Origin: Heyndrickxia camelliae | Lineage (GTDB): Bacteria > Bacillota > Bacilli > Bacillales > Bacillaceae_C | Assembly (NCBI RefSeq): GCF_002844575.1 | Contig: NZ_PIQO01000003.1 | Location: 124,001-188,000, forward strand | Length of the DNA stretch: 64,000 bases | Direction of reading: 5' to 3' | Shown: piece by piece, positions 20,789 through 32,931 of the stretch | How positions within the stretch are numbered: position 1 is the stretch's first letter | Layout: every line of letters begins with the position of its first letter | Made by a program: the position numbers and the translations under genes | The notes under the pieces: model-generated | Seen by the model: the letters and a program-made list of their open reading frames with translations, nothing else | The model's database searches: none | Told to the model about the DNA's origin: nothing

Positions 20789-20839
20789 TTAGTCCCCCTC
20801 CTTCGTTAAGTAGCTGTCAATTTTTAATTACTCTGAATT

Positions 20840-21514
20840 TTAAAGCGGTCCCGAAATACCTTGCTTACGAATCATTAAGAAATGAGCTGCCATTAAGGCC
20901 ATTAAAATACCTGGTAAGAAAAATACGTGAATGGCAAAGAAACGAGTTAAAGTTTGTGCACCAACGATATCAGGGTGACCAGATAGTAAAATCTTTGCAT
21001 AAGGACCGATTAATGGAACTGAATCAGCAATTTGCAGACCTACCTTTGTAGCGAATAACGCTTTCATATCCCAAGGCAGTAAATATCCTGTAAATCCCAG
21101 ACCCATCATTACAAAGAAAATAAGTACCCCCACGATCCAGTTCAGTTCACGTGGTTTTTTGTATGCTCCTTGGAAAAATACACGTAACGTATGTAAGAAA
21201 ATCATTACAATTACCAGACTAGCGCCCCAATGATGCATACCACGAACAATTTGCCCGAAAGCCACTTCATTTTGAAGATAATAAACAGATTGCCAAGCAT
21301 TCTTTATATCCGGCACATAATACATGGTTAAAAACATACCAGATAATATTTGAATGACAGTAACAAAGAATGTTAATCCACCAAAACAATAGACAAATGC
21401 ACTAAAATGATGTGCAGGGTTTACATGTTCTGGTACCTCATGATCAGCAATATCCCGCCACAAAGGCGTAATATCTAAACGCTCGTCAACCCAATCATAT
21501 AGTTTATTAAGCAT
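20840..21514 (-). CDS. qcrB: Menaquinol:cytochrome c reductase, cytochrome b6 subunit
   Basis: A 224-residue four-helix cytochrome b6 that binds two b-type haems and a c-type high-spin haem. Visible are the histidine-bearing helices (RGMHHWGASLVIVMIFLHTL and the later FFAIHVFFLPG...AHFLMI) and the quinol-site region GYLLPWDMKA. ATG is preceded by GGAGG. Size matches B. subtilis QcrB. Confidence 0.97.
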   Translation of the reverse strand: MLNKLYDWVDERLDITPLWRDIADHEVPEHVNPAHHFSAFVYCFGGLTFFVTVIQILSGMFLTMYYVPDIKNAWQSVYYLQNEVAFGQIVRGMHHWGASLVIVMIFLHTLRVFFQGAYKKPRELNWIVGVLIFFVMMGLGFTGYLLPWDMKALFATKVGLQIADSVPLIGPYAKILLSGHPDIVGAQTLTRFFAIHVFFLPGILMALMAAHFLMIRKQGISGPL

Positions 21515-21528
21515 GAATTACGCCTCCT

Positions 21529-22038
21529 TTATTTAACGAAAACATTTGCTTCTGGTTTACCTAAATACAAATAACCGTCTTTTACTTTTGTTGGATAAGT
21601 ATCCAACGGTTTGGCAGGTGGTGTGCCCGGTACATTTTTACCATTTTTCTCATAACGACCACCATGACAAGGACAATAGAATTGATTTGGATGGTCTTTA
21701 TTTGCGTTCCAGTTTACTGTGCAACCCAAATGCTTACAAATAGGTGACAAAGCAACAATATCTCCCTTGCTGTCCTTATACACCCAAGCAGTTTGTGTTA
21801 CATTTGACTTATACCATGCATCCACTTGTTCATATGTAAAGTCAATCTTTTTTGGCTGATCCGTTAAATCGCTTACTTTTAGCTTCGTAGCATGAAAATC
21901 GCCACCAGCCTCCGTCTTTAACACTGGATCAACTGCAAAACGCACCATCGGCATCAAAATTCCAGCAGCCATAAAGCCACCTACACCAGTAAGTGTATAG
22001 CTAAGAAACTGACGTCTTGAAACAGGATTCTTGCTCAT
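21529..22038 (-). CDS. qcrA: Menaquinol:cytochrome c reductase, Rieske iron-sulfur subunit
   Basis: A 169-residue Rieske protein. It starts with a twin-arginine-type signal anchor (SRRQFLSYTL) and one membrane helix, so it is probably exported folded. The [2Fe-2S] ligands are Cys101, His103, Cys122 and His125; Cys106 and Cys124 can form the conserved disulfide. ATG 22038 follows GGAGGGGGG; the longer frame to 22080 starts within the leader. First gene of the qcr operon. Confidence 0.96.
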   Translation of the reverse strand: MSKNPVSRRQFLSYTLTGVGGFMAAGILMPMVRFAVDPVLKTEAGGDFHATKLKVSDLTDQPKKIDFTYEQVDAWYKSNVTQTAWVYKDSKGDIVALSPICKHLGCTVNWNANKDHPNQFYCPCHGGRYEKNGKNVPGTPPAKPLDTYPTKVKDGYLYLGKPEANVFVK

Positions 22039-22114
22039 CCCTTTTCCCCCCTCTAGCAGTAAGGTAAGTCCACTGGACATAAATATCGCACAAATACAAA
22101 TCTAGGACATAATC

Positions 22115-22143
22115 ATGATATATCAAACATAATAGAAGGTCAA
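22115..22143 (-). promoter_or_regulatory. Candidate sigma-A promoter of qcrABC
   Basis: Minus strand TTGACC - 17 bases - TATCAT, about 75 bases upstream of qcrA. In B. subtilis qcr is activated by ResD and repressed by Spo0A-AbrB control; I did not identify such sites here. Confidence 0.55.
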
Positions 22144-22267
22144 TAACCTCCCCTAGCAAAAGTTGACAACAATGTGACGGAAAATCGAATTTTTTCTTGC
22201 CAATTTTGTCCTATTTTACGCATTAGTGAGAAAGAAATAACCAAAATATCTCATCAATATTGCTACA

Positions 22268-22729
22268 TTATATATTTTGCCATTTTTGCACTATAATATT
22301 TATTAATTGTTTCACTTGATCCTCTAATATCGAATGTTTAAATTGCTCCTCCATGTTTTCTAGAGGAATTGATGGAAGCCAAATCACATCATCAGAGAAG
22401 GACTCATTTTTATCTCTCCAAAAACTATCAGAGGTAATATAAAAGACATGTGCAAAATCACTCTCCTTAATTTTCTCCTCCCATTCGTGCAATAAATTTA
22501 ACTTCCTTGCTTCATCTGTTTCTAATAGATACGTAATTGGAGGCAGCAAGAGCATTCTTCCCCTAAACTGTCTTTCAAGATGGAGTGTTAATAAACTAAT
22601 GAACTCTCCTTGAGATGCTGATTGTTTCAAATTTTCTCCAAGTGAAACAGGAATAAGTGGAACAATGGCAGTATCAATAAATTGCTTTTCTTTCAAATAG
22701 AGTTCAATATCTTTTCCATTCCAATTCAT
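22268..22729 (-). CDS. ypiF: YpiF, DUF2487 family protein
   Basis: A 153-residue soluble protein matching the position of B. subtilis ypiF, between qcrA and ypiB. It begins MNWNGKDIELYLKEKQFIDT, a pattern typical of DUF2487, and shows no catalytic motif or membrane segment. Function is unknown. ATG follows a GGAGTG site. Confidence 0.82.
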   Translation of the reverse strand: MNWNGKDIELYLKEKQFIDTAIVPLIPVSLGENLKQSASQGEFISLLTLHLERQFRGRMLLLPPITYLLETDEARKLNLLHEWEEKIKESDFAHVFYITSDSFWRDKNESFSDDVIWLPSIPLENMEEQFKHSILEDQVKQLINIIVQKWQNI

Positions 22730-22800
22730 AAAAACACTCCTATACTTATTAATTGACGCAATTTTATCATATCATGCAAAATATTTTTTTTTCAAACGTT

Positions 22801-22847
22801 AATAGGAAGCAATCCTCTTGTTATTGACACAAGAGGATTGCTTCCTA

Positions 22848-22849
<2 letters not shown>
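22801..22849. other. Perfect 21-bp inverted repeat between ypiB and ypiF
   Basis: AATAGGAAGCAATCCTCTTG plus one T (22801-22821) pairs without mismatch with 22829-22849 across a 7-base loop. In the ypiB transcript the hairpin begins at the ypiB stop codon. The following minus-strand bases are A-rich, not T-rich, so it is not a standard intrinsic terminator despite its strength. Confidence 0.85.
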
Positions 22850-24693
<1,844 letters not shown>

Positions 24694-24719
24694 AATACTA
24701 CCCTTTCCAAACGTAAAAT

Positions 24720-25598
24720 TTATACAAACAGAGAAGTTCTTTCTATCCTAATTTCTTCTCCAAAACCCGGTCGATAAGTAACCTCATTACAAGTAGTTGT
24801 AATGAGCCCTTTATGAACCATTATAGCTAACCTATCTTTATCATAATGAAAAGGGACGTGTTCATCAACTTTATCGGCTTTGAAATATAAGTTATAGTTA
24901 ATTTCGCTTCCAATACTTAAATCTCCTCTTTTCGGATACACACCAAATTTCTTCAAATATTTCACTGCAATTGGTGTTTTTTCAGGAATTTCATCGAATA
25001 AATGTGAAATCTTTTCTTTGCTTAGTATTTCATCCCAATTTTTCAACAGATTTTTCTTTGCTTTTTGCTCGCCTGAAAAAACTGGAACTAGTACTGGATT
25101 GTAAGGAAACATAGCTTCTTTTATCCAACCCCATGGCTTTTCATATAAATCCTCTATGTTTTTTAATTCGACAAAAATAATAGGGATTTTATTTCGTTTG
25201 CATTTTCGAATAATATTGGTGGAGAGTTTTTCCAGTGGAAGTTTTACAGCAATGACATAATCAATCGGACTGTTTAGGAAAGAGGTTCGCTTTTTTCGCA
25301 GTTCATCCTCAAACTGACTTTCATACTGAATAGTAAAAGCATTAATGATGGTACCAGTCCCTTTCAATAAAAAATTCTCGGTATAATACTTCTTCATCTC
25401 TTGAAATTCGGAAGGAAGGGAAGTAAGGTCAAGCATTACATGAGTAGGAGTCATAATGTACTCGGAAAGGTTCATTCTTACATAATTATTTCTCATAAAG
25501 GAATCCTTTATAGAATAGATTTTGTTATCTTTAATCAGTATGGAAGTAGTCTTCTCCATATTTTCCATTTCTATATTGGCTTTTTCAATGATATACAT
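24720..25598 (-). CDS. Amidohydrolase-like protein lacking the metal-binding motif, function unknown
   Basis: A 292-residue soluble protein I cannot name. Its start (ILIKDNKIYSIKD ... IMTPTHVMLDL) and end (NEVTYRPGFGEEIRIER) resemble the composite beta-sandwich of amidohydrolases. The place where such enzymes have PGFIDxHxH reads MTPTHVMLDLTS, with no HxH pair, and no later His cluster replaces it. It is therefore either a catalytically dead relative or a different enzyme. ATG 25598 follows GGGAGGG. It sits between ypiA and aroA, where I recall no counterpart in B. subtilis. Confidence 0.7.
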   Translation of the reverse strand: MYIIEKANIEMENMEKTTSILIKDNKIYSIKDSFMRNNYVRMNLSEYIMTPTHVMLDLTSLPSEFQEMKKYYTENFLLKGTGTIINAFTIQYESQFEDELRKKRTSFLNSPIDYVIAVKLPLEKLSTNIIRKCKRNKIPIIFVELKNIEDLYEKPWGWIKEAMFPYNPVLVPVFSGEQKAKKNLLKNWDEILSKEKISHLFDEIPEKTPIAVKYLKKFGVYPKRGDLSIGSEINYNLYFKADKVDEHVPFHYDKDRLAIMVHKGLITTTCNEVTYRPGFGEEIRIERTSLFV

Positions 25599-25660
25599 TT
25601 TTGTCCCTCCCATTTATTAATTCTATAGACAAGCTATGAATAAATGGGGAGGAAAATGAC

Positions 25661-25691
25661 AAAAAAGAAACTAGCTTTTAGTTTCTTTTTT
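25661..25691 (-). terminator. Terminator after aroA
   Basis: A 13-bp perfect stem AAAAAAGAAACTA / TAGTTTCTTTTTT with a 5-base loop. It ends the aromatic supraoperon downstream of aroA and is T-rich on either strand. Confidence 0.8.
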
Positions 25692-25698
25692 GTTAAAT

Positions 25699-26988
25699 TT
25701 ATTTAAGGAGCGCTTGTAAATCTTCAAAAAAATTAGGATAAGATACTTCAACCGCTTCATAATCTTCTAAGATTACTTTTTCCTTACAAATTAATGAAGC
25801 GACTCCTAACATCATGCCTATCCGATGATCGCCAAGACTGGAGACAGTCCCTCCGTGTAAGGTTGTTTTTCCTATGATTATCATCCCATCTTCGGTAGGT
25901 ACAATATTAGCACCTAATTGTGACAGTTCTCTTGCAACAGCATCAATTCTATTTGTTTCCTTTACTTTTAATTCTTCGGCATTTTTTATAATGGTTGTTC
26001 CTTCTGCTTGTGTAGCTAATAATGCAATAATAGGGAGTTCATCTATTAACCTTGGAATTAAATCTCCTGATATTTCTATGCCTTTTAATATTGAAGTTCT
26101 GACTGTTATAGTACCTACAGGTTCATAGGAAGCGTCTTTATTCATCTCAATCGAAATATCGGCACCCATTTTAATTAATACATCAATAATACCTGTTCTT
26201 GTTGGATTTAATCCCACATTTTCTAATTTCACTTCACTATTTTCCATGATTGCAGCGGCAACCATAAAGAAAGCAGCTGAAGAAATATCTCCAGGCACAT
26301 CTACTACTGTACCTGTTAACTGTTGATTTCCTTGAACCGAAATTTGGTTATTTCGAATAGAGATTTCACCACCAAAATGCTGAATCATTTTTTCCGTATG
26401 ATCTCTCGTAGCTGCCGGTTCTATTATGGTAGTTTCCCCATTCGCTTGCAAACCCGCAAGTAATAAGCATGATTTCACTTGAGCACTTGCAACTGGAAGT
26501 TCATAAGTAATAGATGTTAATGGACTTCCTTGGATTGCAATCGGGGTATAATTCCCATTCTCACGTCCATTGATTTTTGCTCCCATCTGTCTTAAAGGCA
26601 GAACAACACGGTTCATTGGTCTTTTAGCAATCGAATCATCGCCTATTACCACGGAATGAAATGGACGTCCTGCAAGAATCCCCAACATTAGCCGGGTTGT
26701 CGTGCCGGAATTTCCCACATCAAGGACGGAGGCAGGTTCTTTCAATCCACTCCATCCTTCTCCATAAATCACTATTTCATTGTCCTCTTGAATAATATTA
26801 ACGCCTAACTTTCGAAAACAAGAAATCGTGCTTAAGCAATCCGCTCCAAATAAAAAATTTCTTACTATTGTCTTACCGCTTGATATTGCTCCGAACATAA
26901 TTGCCCGGTGGGAAATAGACTTATCCCCGGGCACCTTAATTGTTCCTTGTATACTGTGCCTGTTAAAATTAAGCTGTTTTACTTCCAT
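25699..26988 (-). CDS. aroA: 3-phosphoshikimate 1-carboxyvinyltransferase (EPSP synthase)
   Basis: Transfers the enolpyruvyl group from PEP to shikimate-3-phosphate (named aroE in B. subtilis). The 429-residue protein has [20 protein letters not shown] and [13 protein letters not shown]; these follow the class II pattern seen in Gram-positive enzymes, unlike the class I GNAGTA pattern. The catalytic Asp/Glu region [12 protein letters not shown] and KETNRI are intact. ATG follows AAAGGGTG. Last gene of aroC-aroB-aroH-hisC-tyrA-aroA. Confidence 0.97.
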   Translation of the reverse strand: MEVKQLNFNRHSIQGTIKVPGDKSISHRAIMFGAISSGKTIVRNFLFGADCLSTISCFRKLGVNIIQEDNEIVIYGEGWSGLKEPASVLDVGNSGTTTRLMLGILAGRPFHSVVIGDDSIAKRPMNRVVLPLRQMGAKINGRENGNYTPIAIQGSPLTSITYELPVASAQVKSCLLLAGLQANGETTIIEPAATRDHTEKMIQHFGGEISIRNNQISVQGNQQLTGTVVDVPGDISSAAFFMVAAAIMENSEVKLENVGLNPTRTGIIDVLIKMGADISIEMNKDASYEPVGTITVRTSILKGIEISGDLIPRLIDELPIIALLATQAEGTTIIKNAEELKVKETNRIDAVARELSQLGANIVPTEDGMIIIGKTTLHGGTVSSLGDHRIGMMLGVASLICKEKVILEDYEAVEVSYPNFFEDLQALLK

Positions 26989-27018
26989 TTGTATTCACCC
27001 TTTTCAAAAACAAACGAA

Positions 27019-28122
27019 TTATTGGATAAATAAATCATAACTGGTTCTTTTTTCAAGGCATTCTTTTGCCCGACTTCTATCTCTCTCATTTTGAAAACTT
27101 ATTCTTAAAACACCATAAATGTCTTCTCTTGTTTCTAATATCTTAATATTTGTTATACTGATTCTTTCCTCCGCTAAATAACCAGTAATTTCGGATATAA
27201 TCCCCGGATAATCGGGAATATCGATAAACAAATCATAGAACGAATGGATAACACCAGTGGAATGAACAGGTAGTTCATCCCGAAATATTTTTGCTTCCAG
27301 AAAAAAGGTATAAAGCTTATCAAAATTTTCCGCTTGTATTAATTCAGTTACATAATTCATTTTTGCTATCCATTGTTTTAACAATCTTACTAATACATCT
27401 TTGTTCAATAAGCTAATACTTGCCCACATTGTTGGATCACTGGATGCAATTCTTGTTATATCACGGAAACCGCCCGCAGCAAGTCGTGAAAGTAAAGGAA
27501 AATTTTCTTGTGCATCCTTTGCTTGTTCTACTAAAGAAGAAGCAATAATATGCGGAAGATGGCTTAATATTCCTGTCATTTCATCATGATCATCTGCAGA
27601 AAGTTCAATAAATCTTGCTTTTGTTCCTTTAAACCATTCTTTTAATGTATTAACTTGTTCCGATCCTTGGTTAGAGCTTGGTGTAAATATATAAAACGCA
27701 TTTTCAAAAAGTTGTTCTTTTGCAGCTGTAATACCGCTTTTATGGGAACCTGCCATCGGATGACCGCCAATAAACTGTATAGCTTTGTCATGAAAAATAG
27801 TTGCTTTTTCTACAATTGACTTTTTGGTACTTCCTGTATCTGTAATTAGAACATTTTCTCTAAGTGAAAAATTCACTAGTTGTTCCATCAACTTTTGCGT
27901 TTCCAAAACAGGAGTTGCTAATATAATTAAGTCAGCTAATTCTGACCCCTTCTGAAAAGATTCAGTTCCTTCATCAATAATTTTTAGAATAATTGCTTTT
28001 TCTATTTCTTCTTTATTCACATCATATCCATAAATAACAGCTTCCGGATGCTGTTTTTTTATATTTAAGGCAAGTGAACCTCCAATTAAACCAAGACCGA
28101 CAATAAATACATTCCCGCGCAT
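27019..28122 (-). CDS. tyrA: Prephenate dehydrogenase
   Basis: NAD-dependent oxidation and decarboxylation of prephenate to 4-hydroxyphenylpyruvate, the tyrosine branch. The 367-residue protein has the Rossmann motif VGLGLIGGSLA, the substrate region GGHPMAGSHKSG and a C-terminal ACT domain (about 290-365, DIPDYPGIISEITGYLAEE) for probable tyrosine feedback. ATG follows AGGAGG. It lies between hisC and aroA as in B. subtilis. Confidence 0.97.
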   Translation of the reverse strand: MRGNVFIVGLGLIGGSLALNIKKQHPEAVIYGYDVNKEEIEKAIILKIIDEGTESFQKGSELADLIILATPVLETQKLMEQLVNFSLRENVLITDTGSTKKSIVEKATIFHDKAIQFIGGHPMAGSHKSGITAAKEQLFENAFYIFTPSSNQGSEQVNTLKEWFKGTKARFIELSADDHDEMTGILSHLPHIIASSLVEQAKDAQENFPLLSRLAAGGFRDITRIASSDPTMWASISLLNKDVLVRLLKQWIAKMNYVTELIQAENFDKLYTFFLEAKIFRDELPVHSTGVIHSFYDLFIDIPDYPGIISEITGYLAEERISITNIKILETREDIYGVLRISFQNERDRSRAKECLEKRTSYDLFIQ

Positions 28123-28153
28123 GAAAATCCTCCTGTAGAAAATACAATCAAGT

Positions 28154-29254
28154 CTATTTTATGAAAGAATTTAATTCTATACATTCCTTAATAGCGTTTC
28201 TAACTTGTTGGTTTTGTTCTTCTAAACCTAGGGTTATCCGTACACCCGTTGGGAATCCTAGCGCCTTTCCTGAACGAACAATGATTCCTTTTGTTAATAA
28301 AAACTGTGATACACTATCTCCATCTAACCCAAAGTCTATTAAAATGAAATTTCCTTGTGTTGGATAATAACCCAAATTATTTTCTTGGCAGAAATTATAA
28401 TATTTTTGTTTTTCCACTTCGTTTTTGGAACGACAATTTTCAACGAATTTTTGATCCAATAAAGCTGTAGAAGCTGCCAACTGGCCAAGTACATTTGTAT
28501 TAAAAGGAGGTCGGGTTGGTTCAATACTTTGAATATTGTCAATGGATGAGATTCCGTAACCTACACGAAAACTTGCCAAACCATATATTTTTGAAAAAGT
28601 TCTCATGATAATTAAATTTGGAAACTGGTCGATAAGCGCTAGCGAATCATATGCCACATCTTTGTCTACATATTCATAATAGGCCTCATCTAAAACTACC
28701 AATACATCGTTTGGAACTTGTTCCAAAAATGGTTGTAACGCTTCTTTGGGTATATAAGTACCTGTTGGATTATTTGGACTGCACACCCATACAATAGCTG
28801 TGTTTGCATCGATTTGAGAAAGCATCCCTCTTAAATCATGCTCACCATTGATGAGATCTACTTCCCGAACTTCCGCACCCTCGATAACGGCATTATGCTT
28901 ATATTGTGAAAAAGTTGGATTTGCCATAACGGTATTCTTTCCAGGTTCAAGCAATGCCCTTGAAATAATTTGTATCAGTTCATCTGTTCCATTTGTAAAA
29001 ATAAGCTGACGCGGATCTACTTTTAAATGCCCCGCCATTGTGTCACGAAGATTTGAGGCATTACCATCCGGATATAGAATAAAGGATGCTTGAAAATTCC
29101 TTAATGCTTGGTCCACTTTCGGTGAATATCCATATGGATTTTCATTGGATGCCAATTTTACAATGGTATCAAGTTGATATTGTTTTTTCACTTCATCTAT
29201 TGTTTTCCCCGGCTTGTAAGCCTCTAGATTAAGAATTTGATTTTTCCATTTCAT
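28154..29254 (-). CDS. hisC: Histidinol-phosphate / aromatic aminotransferase
   Basis: PLP enzyme of histidine synthesis that in Bacillus also transaminates phenylpyruvate and 4-hydroxyphenylpyruvate, explaining its place in the aro cluster. The 366-residue protein has LASNENPYGYSPKV, SPNNPTGT, DEAYYEY and the PLP lysine in RTFSKIYGLASFRVGYG. ATG 29254 is chosen: GGGAGG is 9 bases upstream but only 3 from the ATG at 29260. It overlaps the end of aroH; in B. subtilis trpEDCFBA separates the two. Confidence 0.95.
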   Translation of the reverse strand: MKWKNQILNLEAYKPGKTIDEVKKQYQLDTIVKLASNENPYGYSPKVDQALRNFQASFILYPDGNASNLRDTMAGHLKVDPRQLIFTNGTDELIQIISRALLEPGKNTVMANPTFSQYKHNAVIEGAEVREVDLINGEHDLRGMLSQIDANTAIVWVCSPNNPTGTYIPKEALQPFLEQVPNDVLVVLDEAYYEYVDKDVAYDSLALIDQFPNLIIMRTFSKIYGLASFRVGYGISSIDNIQSIEPTRPPFNTNVLGQLAASTALLDQKFVENCRSKNEVEKQKYYNFCQENNLGYYPTQGNFILIDFGLDGDSVSQFLLTKGIIVRSGKALGFPTGVRITLGLEEQNQQVRNAIKECIELNSFIK

Positions 29255-29633
29255 CTTCATTATCCTCCCTAGTTACGGCTAAATCTGGACGCAAAACAAC
29301 TGCATTATTTAAATATATATGGTTGATTTCATCTTGAGGTTTGTTTGTATTAACGTGAAGCATCACTCTTATACAAAAAGGCAAGCTATTTATGACAGGA
29401 ATTTCTTGCATGCACATAATCGGAACAAACTTCCAATCTGGAAATCTTCTTAATGCCTTTGAAGGAAAAGCGGCATTAATATCCGACGTTACAGATATGA
29501 AAACAGAAGCAACATCTGCTGCTTCTACTTCATTTGCTTCAATCATTTTACGCAATAATTCATCTGCGGCATCTATAACAAGATCTTCTTGATTATGAAA
29601 AACTGTTGTTGCACCTCTAATTCCGCGAATCAT
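29229..29633 (-). CDS. aroH: Chorismate mutase, AroH class
   Basis: Converts chorismate to prephenate. The 134-residue trimeric-type enzyme begins MIRGIRGATTVFHN, carries the active-site Arg in RGIRGATT, the VTSDINAAFP segment and the MCMQEIPV stretch. ATG 29633 follows GGGGAGAAGGA; the longer frame to 29705 overlaps aroB and is rejected. It is slightly longer than B. subtilis AroH because of an acidic C-terminal tail that overlaps the hisC start. Confidence 0.95.
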   Translation of the reverse strand: MIRGIRGATTVFHNQEDLVIDAADELLRKMIEANEVEAADVASVFISVTSDINAAFPSKALRRFPDWKFVPIMCMQEIPVINSLPFCIRVMLHVNTNKPQDEINHIYLNNAVVLRPDLAVTREDNEDEMEKSNS

Positions 29634-29658
29634 TTCCTTCTCCCCTTTATCATCTTTC

Positions 29659-30723
29659 TTATGTTTGCAATAAATGAAAGGTTTTCTGTAAAATTGCTTG
29701 ATCAACTTTTTGCAAGATAGGTATTCCTATCTCTTGTAATAATACAAATGTCGGTGAGTTTGAAACAGATTTTTTATCCCTAACCATCCATTCATATACT
29801 GCATCATAATCCATGTTTGCTGGTATTCTCCATTTATATCCTAACCTTTCAAGCCATGAGACAAATTCCTTGATAGAAAACGGAAGTTGAAATACTTCCT
29901 TACTAAGCTGAAGAGCATAAACGATGCCAATCATTACAGCTTCCCCATGCGTTAAATTTCCATAGCCAGCATTTGCCTCTAACGCATGACCAAGGGTATG
30001 GCCAAAATTTAGATAGGCACGTATGTTTCGTTCCTTTTCGTCCAAATGAACAATATTAGCTTTTACTTCCATTCCCTTTCGTAAATACTTCTGCATGTCA
30101 TGTATTGGAATAGATTCAAGGGAGTCTACCTTCTCCATTAATTCTTGTAAGAATCTTGAATCGGAAATTAATGCATGTTTAATAACTTCTGCAAACCCGC
30201 TTCTTTTTTCCCTGCTTGGTAGAGTCGTTAAAAATTGAACGTCATAAAGAACGAATTCAGGTTGATAAAAAGCACCAACCATATTTTTTCCTAACGAATG
30301 ATTGATGGCAACCTTACCACCAATGGCACTGTCATGAGCCAATATCGTCGTAGGAATTTGAATAAAAGGAATCCCTCTCATATAAGTTGCAGCCACAAAA
30401 CCTGCTAAATCTCCTATTGCTCCTCCTCCAAATGCTAATACGACCGACCTTCTATCAAATCCGTTTTGAAGGGCAAATGAAATACATTCCTCATAAACTG
30501 AAAAAGTTTTTGCATCTTCACCATTAGGGGCAATAAAGATATGCGTTTCCTTGTCAGGAAGATATTTCTGCAAAGTCTGCAAATACAATGATTCAATATG
30601 TTTATCCGTTATAATGTAAAGTTTTGAATAACCTTCTAATTTTTCGGTTAATTGATTTATAATTTCATTCCCTATATAGACGGGGTAATTTTTAGATGAA
30701 GTATAAATATCTAAGGTATCCAT
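29659..30723 (-). CDS. aroB: 3-dehydroquinate synthase
   Basis: NAD- and metal-dependent cyclisation of DAHP to 3-dehydroquinate, second step of the shikimate pathway. The 354-residue protein has FGGGAIGDLAGFVAATYMRG, the Lys/Glu/His metal site regions GFAEVIKHA and LNFGHTLGHALE, and HGEAVMIG. ATG 30723 gives the family N-terminus with an AAGGAAG site inside the aroC end; the frame continuing to 30783 runs within aroC. Confidence 0.96.
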   Translation of the reverse strand: MDTLDIYTSSKNYPVYIGNEIINQLTEKLEGYSKLYIITDKHIESLYLQTLQKYLPDKETHIFIAPNGEDAKTFSVYEECISFALQNGFDRRSVVLAFGGGAIGDLAGFVAATYMRGIPFIQIPTTILAHDSAIGGKVAINHSLGKNMVGAFYQPEFVLYDVQFLTTLPSREKRSGFAEVIKHALISDSRFLQELMEKVDSLESIPIHDMQKYLRKGMEVKANIVHLDEKERNIRAYLNFGHTLGHALEANAGYGNLTHGEAVMIGIVYALQLSKEVFQLPFSIKEFVSWLERLGYKWRIPANMDYDAVYEWMVRDKKSVSNSPTFVLLQEIGIPILQKVDQAILQKTFHLLQT

Positions 30724-30727
30724 ATTT

Positions 30728-31900
30728 TTAAAACTTCCTTGCATATTCTCTTTGTTCAGCAATGATTTTTTGTAAAGCATCAAAACGATCGCTAGAGAAT
30801 TGTTCTAAAATAGCTGTGGCCAGTTCCCACGCAACTACTGCTTCTGCGACAACGCTTGCGGCAGGTACAGCACAGCTATCGGACCTTTCAATACTTGCAG
30901 TAAATGGTTCCTTTGTTTCAATATCCACACTCTGCAATGGCTTATACAAAGTTGGAATAGGTTTCATAACCCCTCTTACTACGATAGGCATACCTGTTGA
31001 CATACCACCTTCAAAACCGCCGAGGTTGTTAGTTCTACGAGTATATCCATCATTCTCATCCCAAATAATTTCATCATGAACCTGGCTGCCTGGCTTTCTA
31101 GCCATTTCAAATCCTAATCCAAATTCTACACCTTTAAAGGCATTGATACTTACAATCGCTCTTGCAATACGAGCATCCAATTTCCGATCAAAGTGAACAT
31201 AACTTCCAACACCAGCAGGCATTCCTTCCACAATGACCTCGACAATTCCTCCGATGGAATCCCCGTTTTTCTTTGCCAAATCAATTGCTTCCATCATTTG
31301 TTTTTCTGCCGATTCATCAAATACACGAACCGGAGAATCTTCTGTTTTTTGTTGTAATTGTTTTATGTTTTTATAGATAGGAGGGTTTGCCTTTACACCG
31401 CCAATTTCCAGAACATGTCCTGCTACTTCTATTCCTAGTAACGAAAGTAATTTTTTCGCTACCGCTCCAGCTGCGACCCTAACTGTCGTTTCTCTTGCGG
31501 ACGATCGTTCCAGAACATTTCTCATGTCGCGATGTCCATATTTAATACCTCCAACTAAATCCGCATGTCCAGGTCGCGGTCTACTTACCTTTCGCTTAAC
31601 TTCTTCTATTTCGGTATCTTCAATAGGCTCTATGCCCATTATTTTTGTCCAATGCTTCCAATCATTATTTTCCACTATTAATGCTAGCGGCGAACCAAGA
31701 GTATAACCGTGTCTTACACCGCTGGCAATATTTACTTTGTCCTTTTCAATTTGCATTCTTCTACCGCGACCATAACCTTTTTGCCTACGAGCAAGTTCTG
31801 CATTAATATCTTCTGCTGTTAAAGGCATTCCTGAAGGTAATCCTTCTATTATAGTGGTAAGCTGCGGCCCATGCGATTCACCGGCTGTTAAATATCTCAT
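30728..31900 (-). CDS. aroC: Chorismate synthase
   Basis: FMN-dependent enzyme converting EPSP to chorismate (aroF in B. subtilis). The 390-residue protein shows the signatures [25 protein letters not shown]-type and [15 protein letters not shown], and [13 protein letters not shown] near the end. ATG follows GAAGGGGG. First gene of the aromatic block; cheR, ndk and the hepS-menG-hepT group lie upstream as in B. subtilis. Confidence 0.97.
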   Translation of the reverse strand: MRYLTAGESHGPQLTTIIEGLPSGMPLTAEDINAELARRQKGYGRGRRMQIEKDKVNIASGVRHGYTLGSPLALIVENNDWKHWTKIMGIEPIEDTEIEEVKRKVSRPRPGHADLVGGIKYGHRDMRNVLERSSARETTVRVAAGAVAKKLLSLLGIEVAGHVLEIGGVKANPPIYKNIKQLQQKTEDSPVRVFDESAEKQMMEAIDLAKKNGDSIGGIVEVIVEGMPAGVGSYVHFDRKLDARIARAIVSINAFKGVEFGLGFEMARKPGSQVHDEIIWDENDGYTRRTNNLGGFEGGMSTGMPIVVRGVMKPIPTLYKPLQSVDIETKEPFTASIERSDSCAVPAASVVAEAVVAWELATAILEQFSSDRFDALQKIIAEQREYARKF

Positions 31901-31941
31901 TATTATATACCCCCTTCATCACTTTAAAGGAATTATGTATC

Positions 31942-31950
31942 ACTATATCA
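31942..31950 (-). promoter_or_regulatory. Extended -10 promoter element upstream of aroC
   Basis: Minus strand TGATATAGT (TG-n-TATAGT), about 45 bases before aroC, with a weak -35 (TATGTT) at 17-base spacing. It would start the aro block downstream of the cheR terminator. Confidence 0.4.
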
Positions 31951-32023
31951 TAAACCCATTGCACAACATAGTACATAATTAAAAAAATTAGAATTTTTTA
32001 TCCTTTTAGCACTTTTAAATGAC

Positions 32024-32049
32024 AAAAAACTGTTGCAGGCAACAGTTTT

Positions 32050-32051
<2 letters not shown>
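32024..32051 (-). terminator. Terminator after cheR
   Basis: AAAAAACTGTTG / CAACAGTTTTT with a 4-base loop, T6 tail on the minus strand, at the cheR stop. Confidence 0.8.
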
Positions 32052-32850
<799 letters not shown>

Positions 32851-32898
32851 TTAATTATAGCGAAATTTATCCTATTTGGATAAAAAATTTTGCAAATG

Positions 32899-32924
32899 AA
32901 AAAGGATTGGTAGTTAACCAATCC
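32899..32924 (-). terminator. Terminator after ndk
   Basis: Stem GGATTGGT / ACCAATCC with a 5-base loop, followed by TTTTTC on the minus strand, just past the ndk stop. Confidence 0.85.
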
Positions 32925-32931
32925 AAAAGTT

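Noticed and set aside
28122-31900. TRAP-binding GAG/UAG triplet arrays or T-box leaders in the aro region
   Set aside because: No regular array of triplets and no T-box core sequence was seen in the short intergenic gaps, which are mostly overlapping genes.
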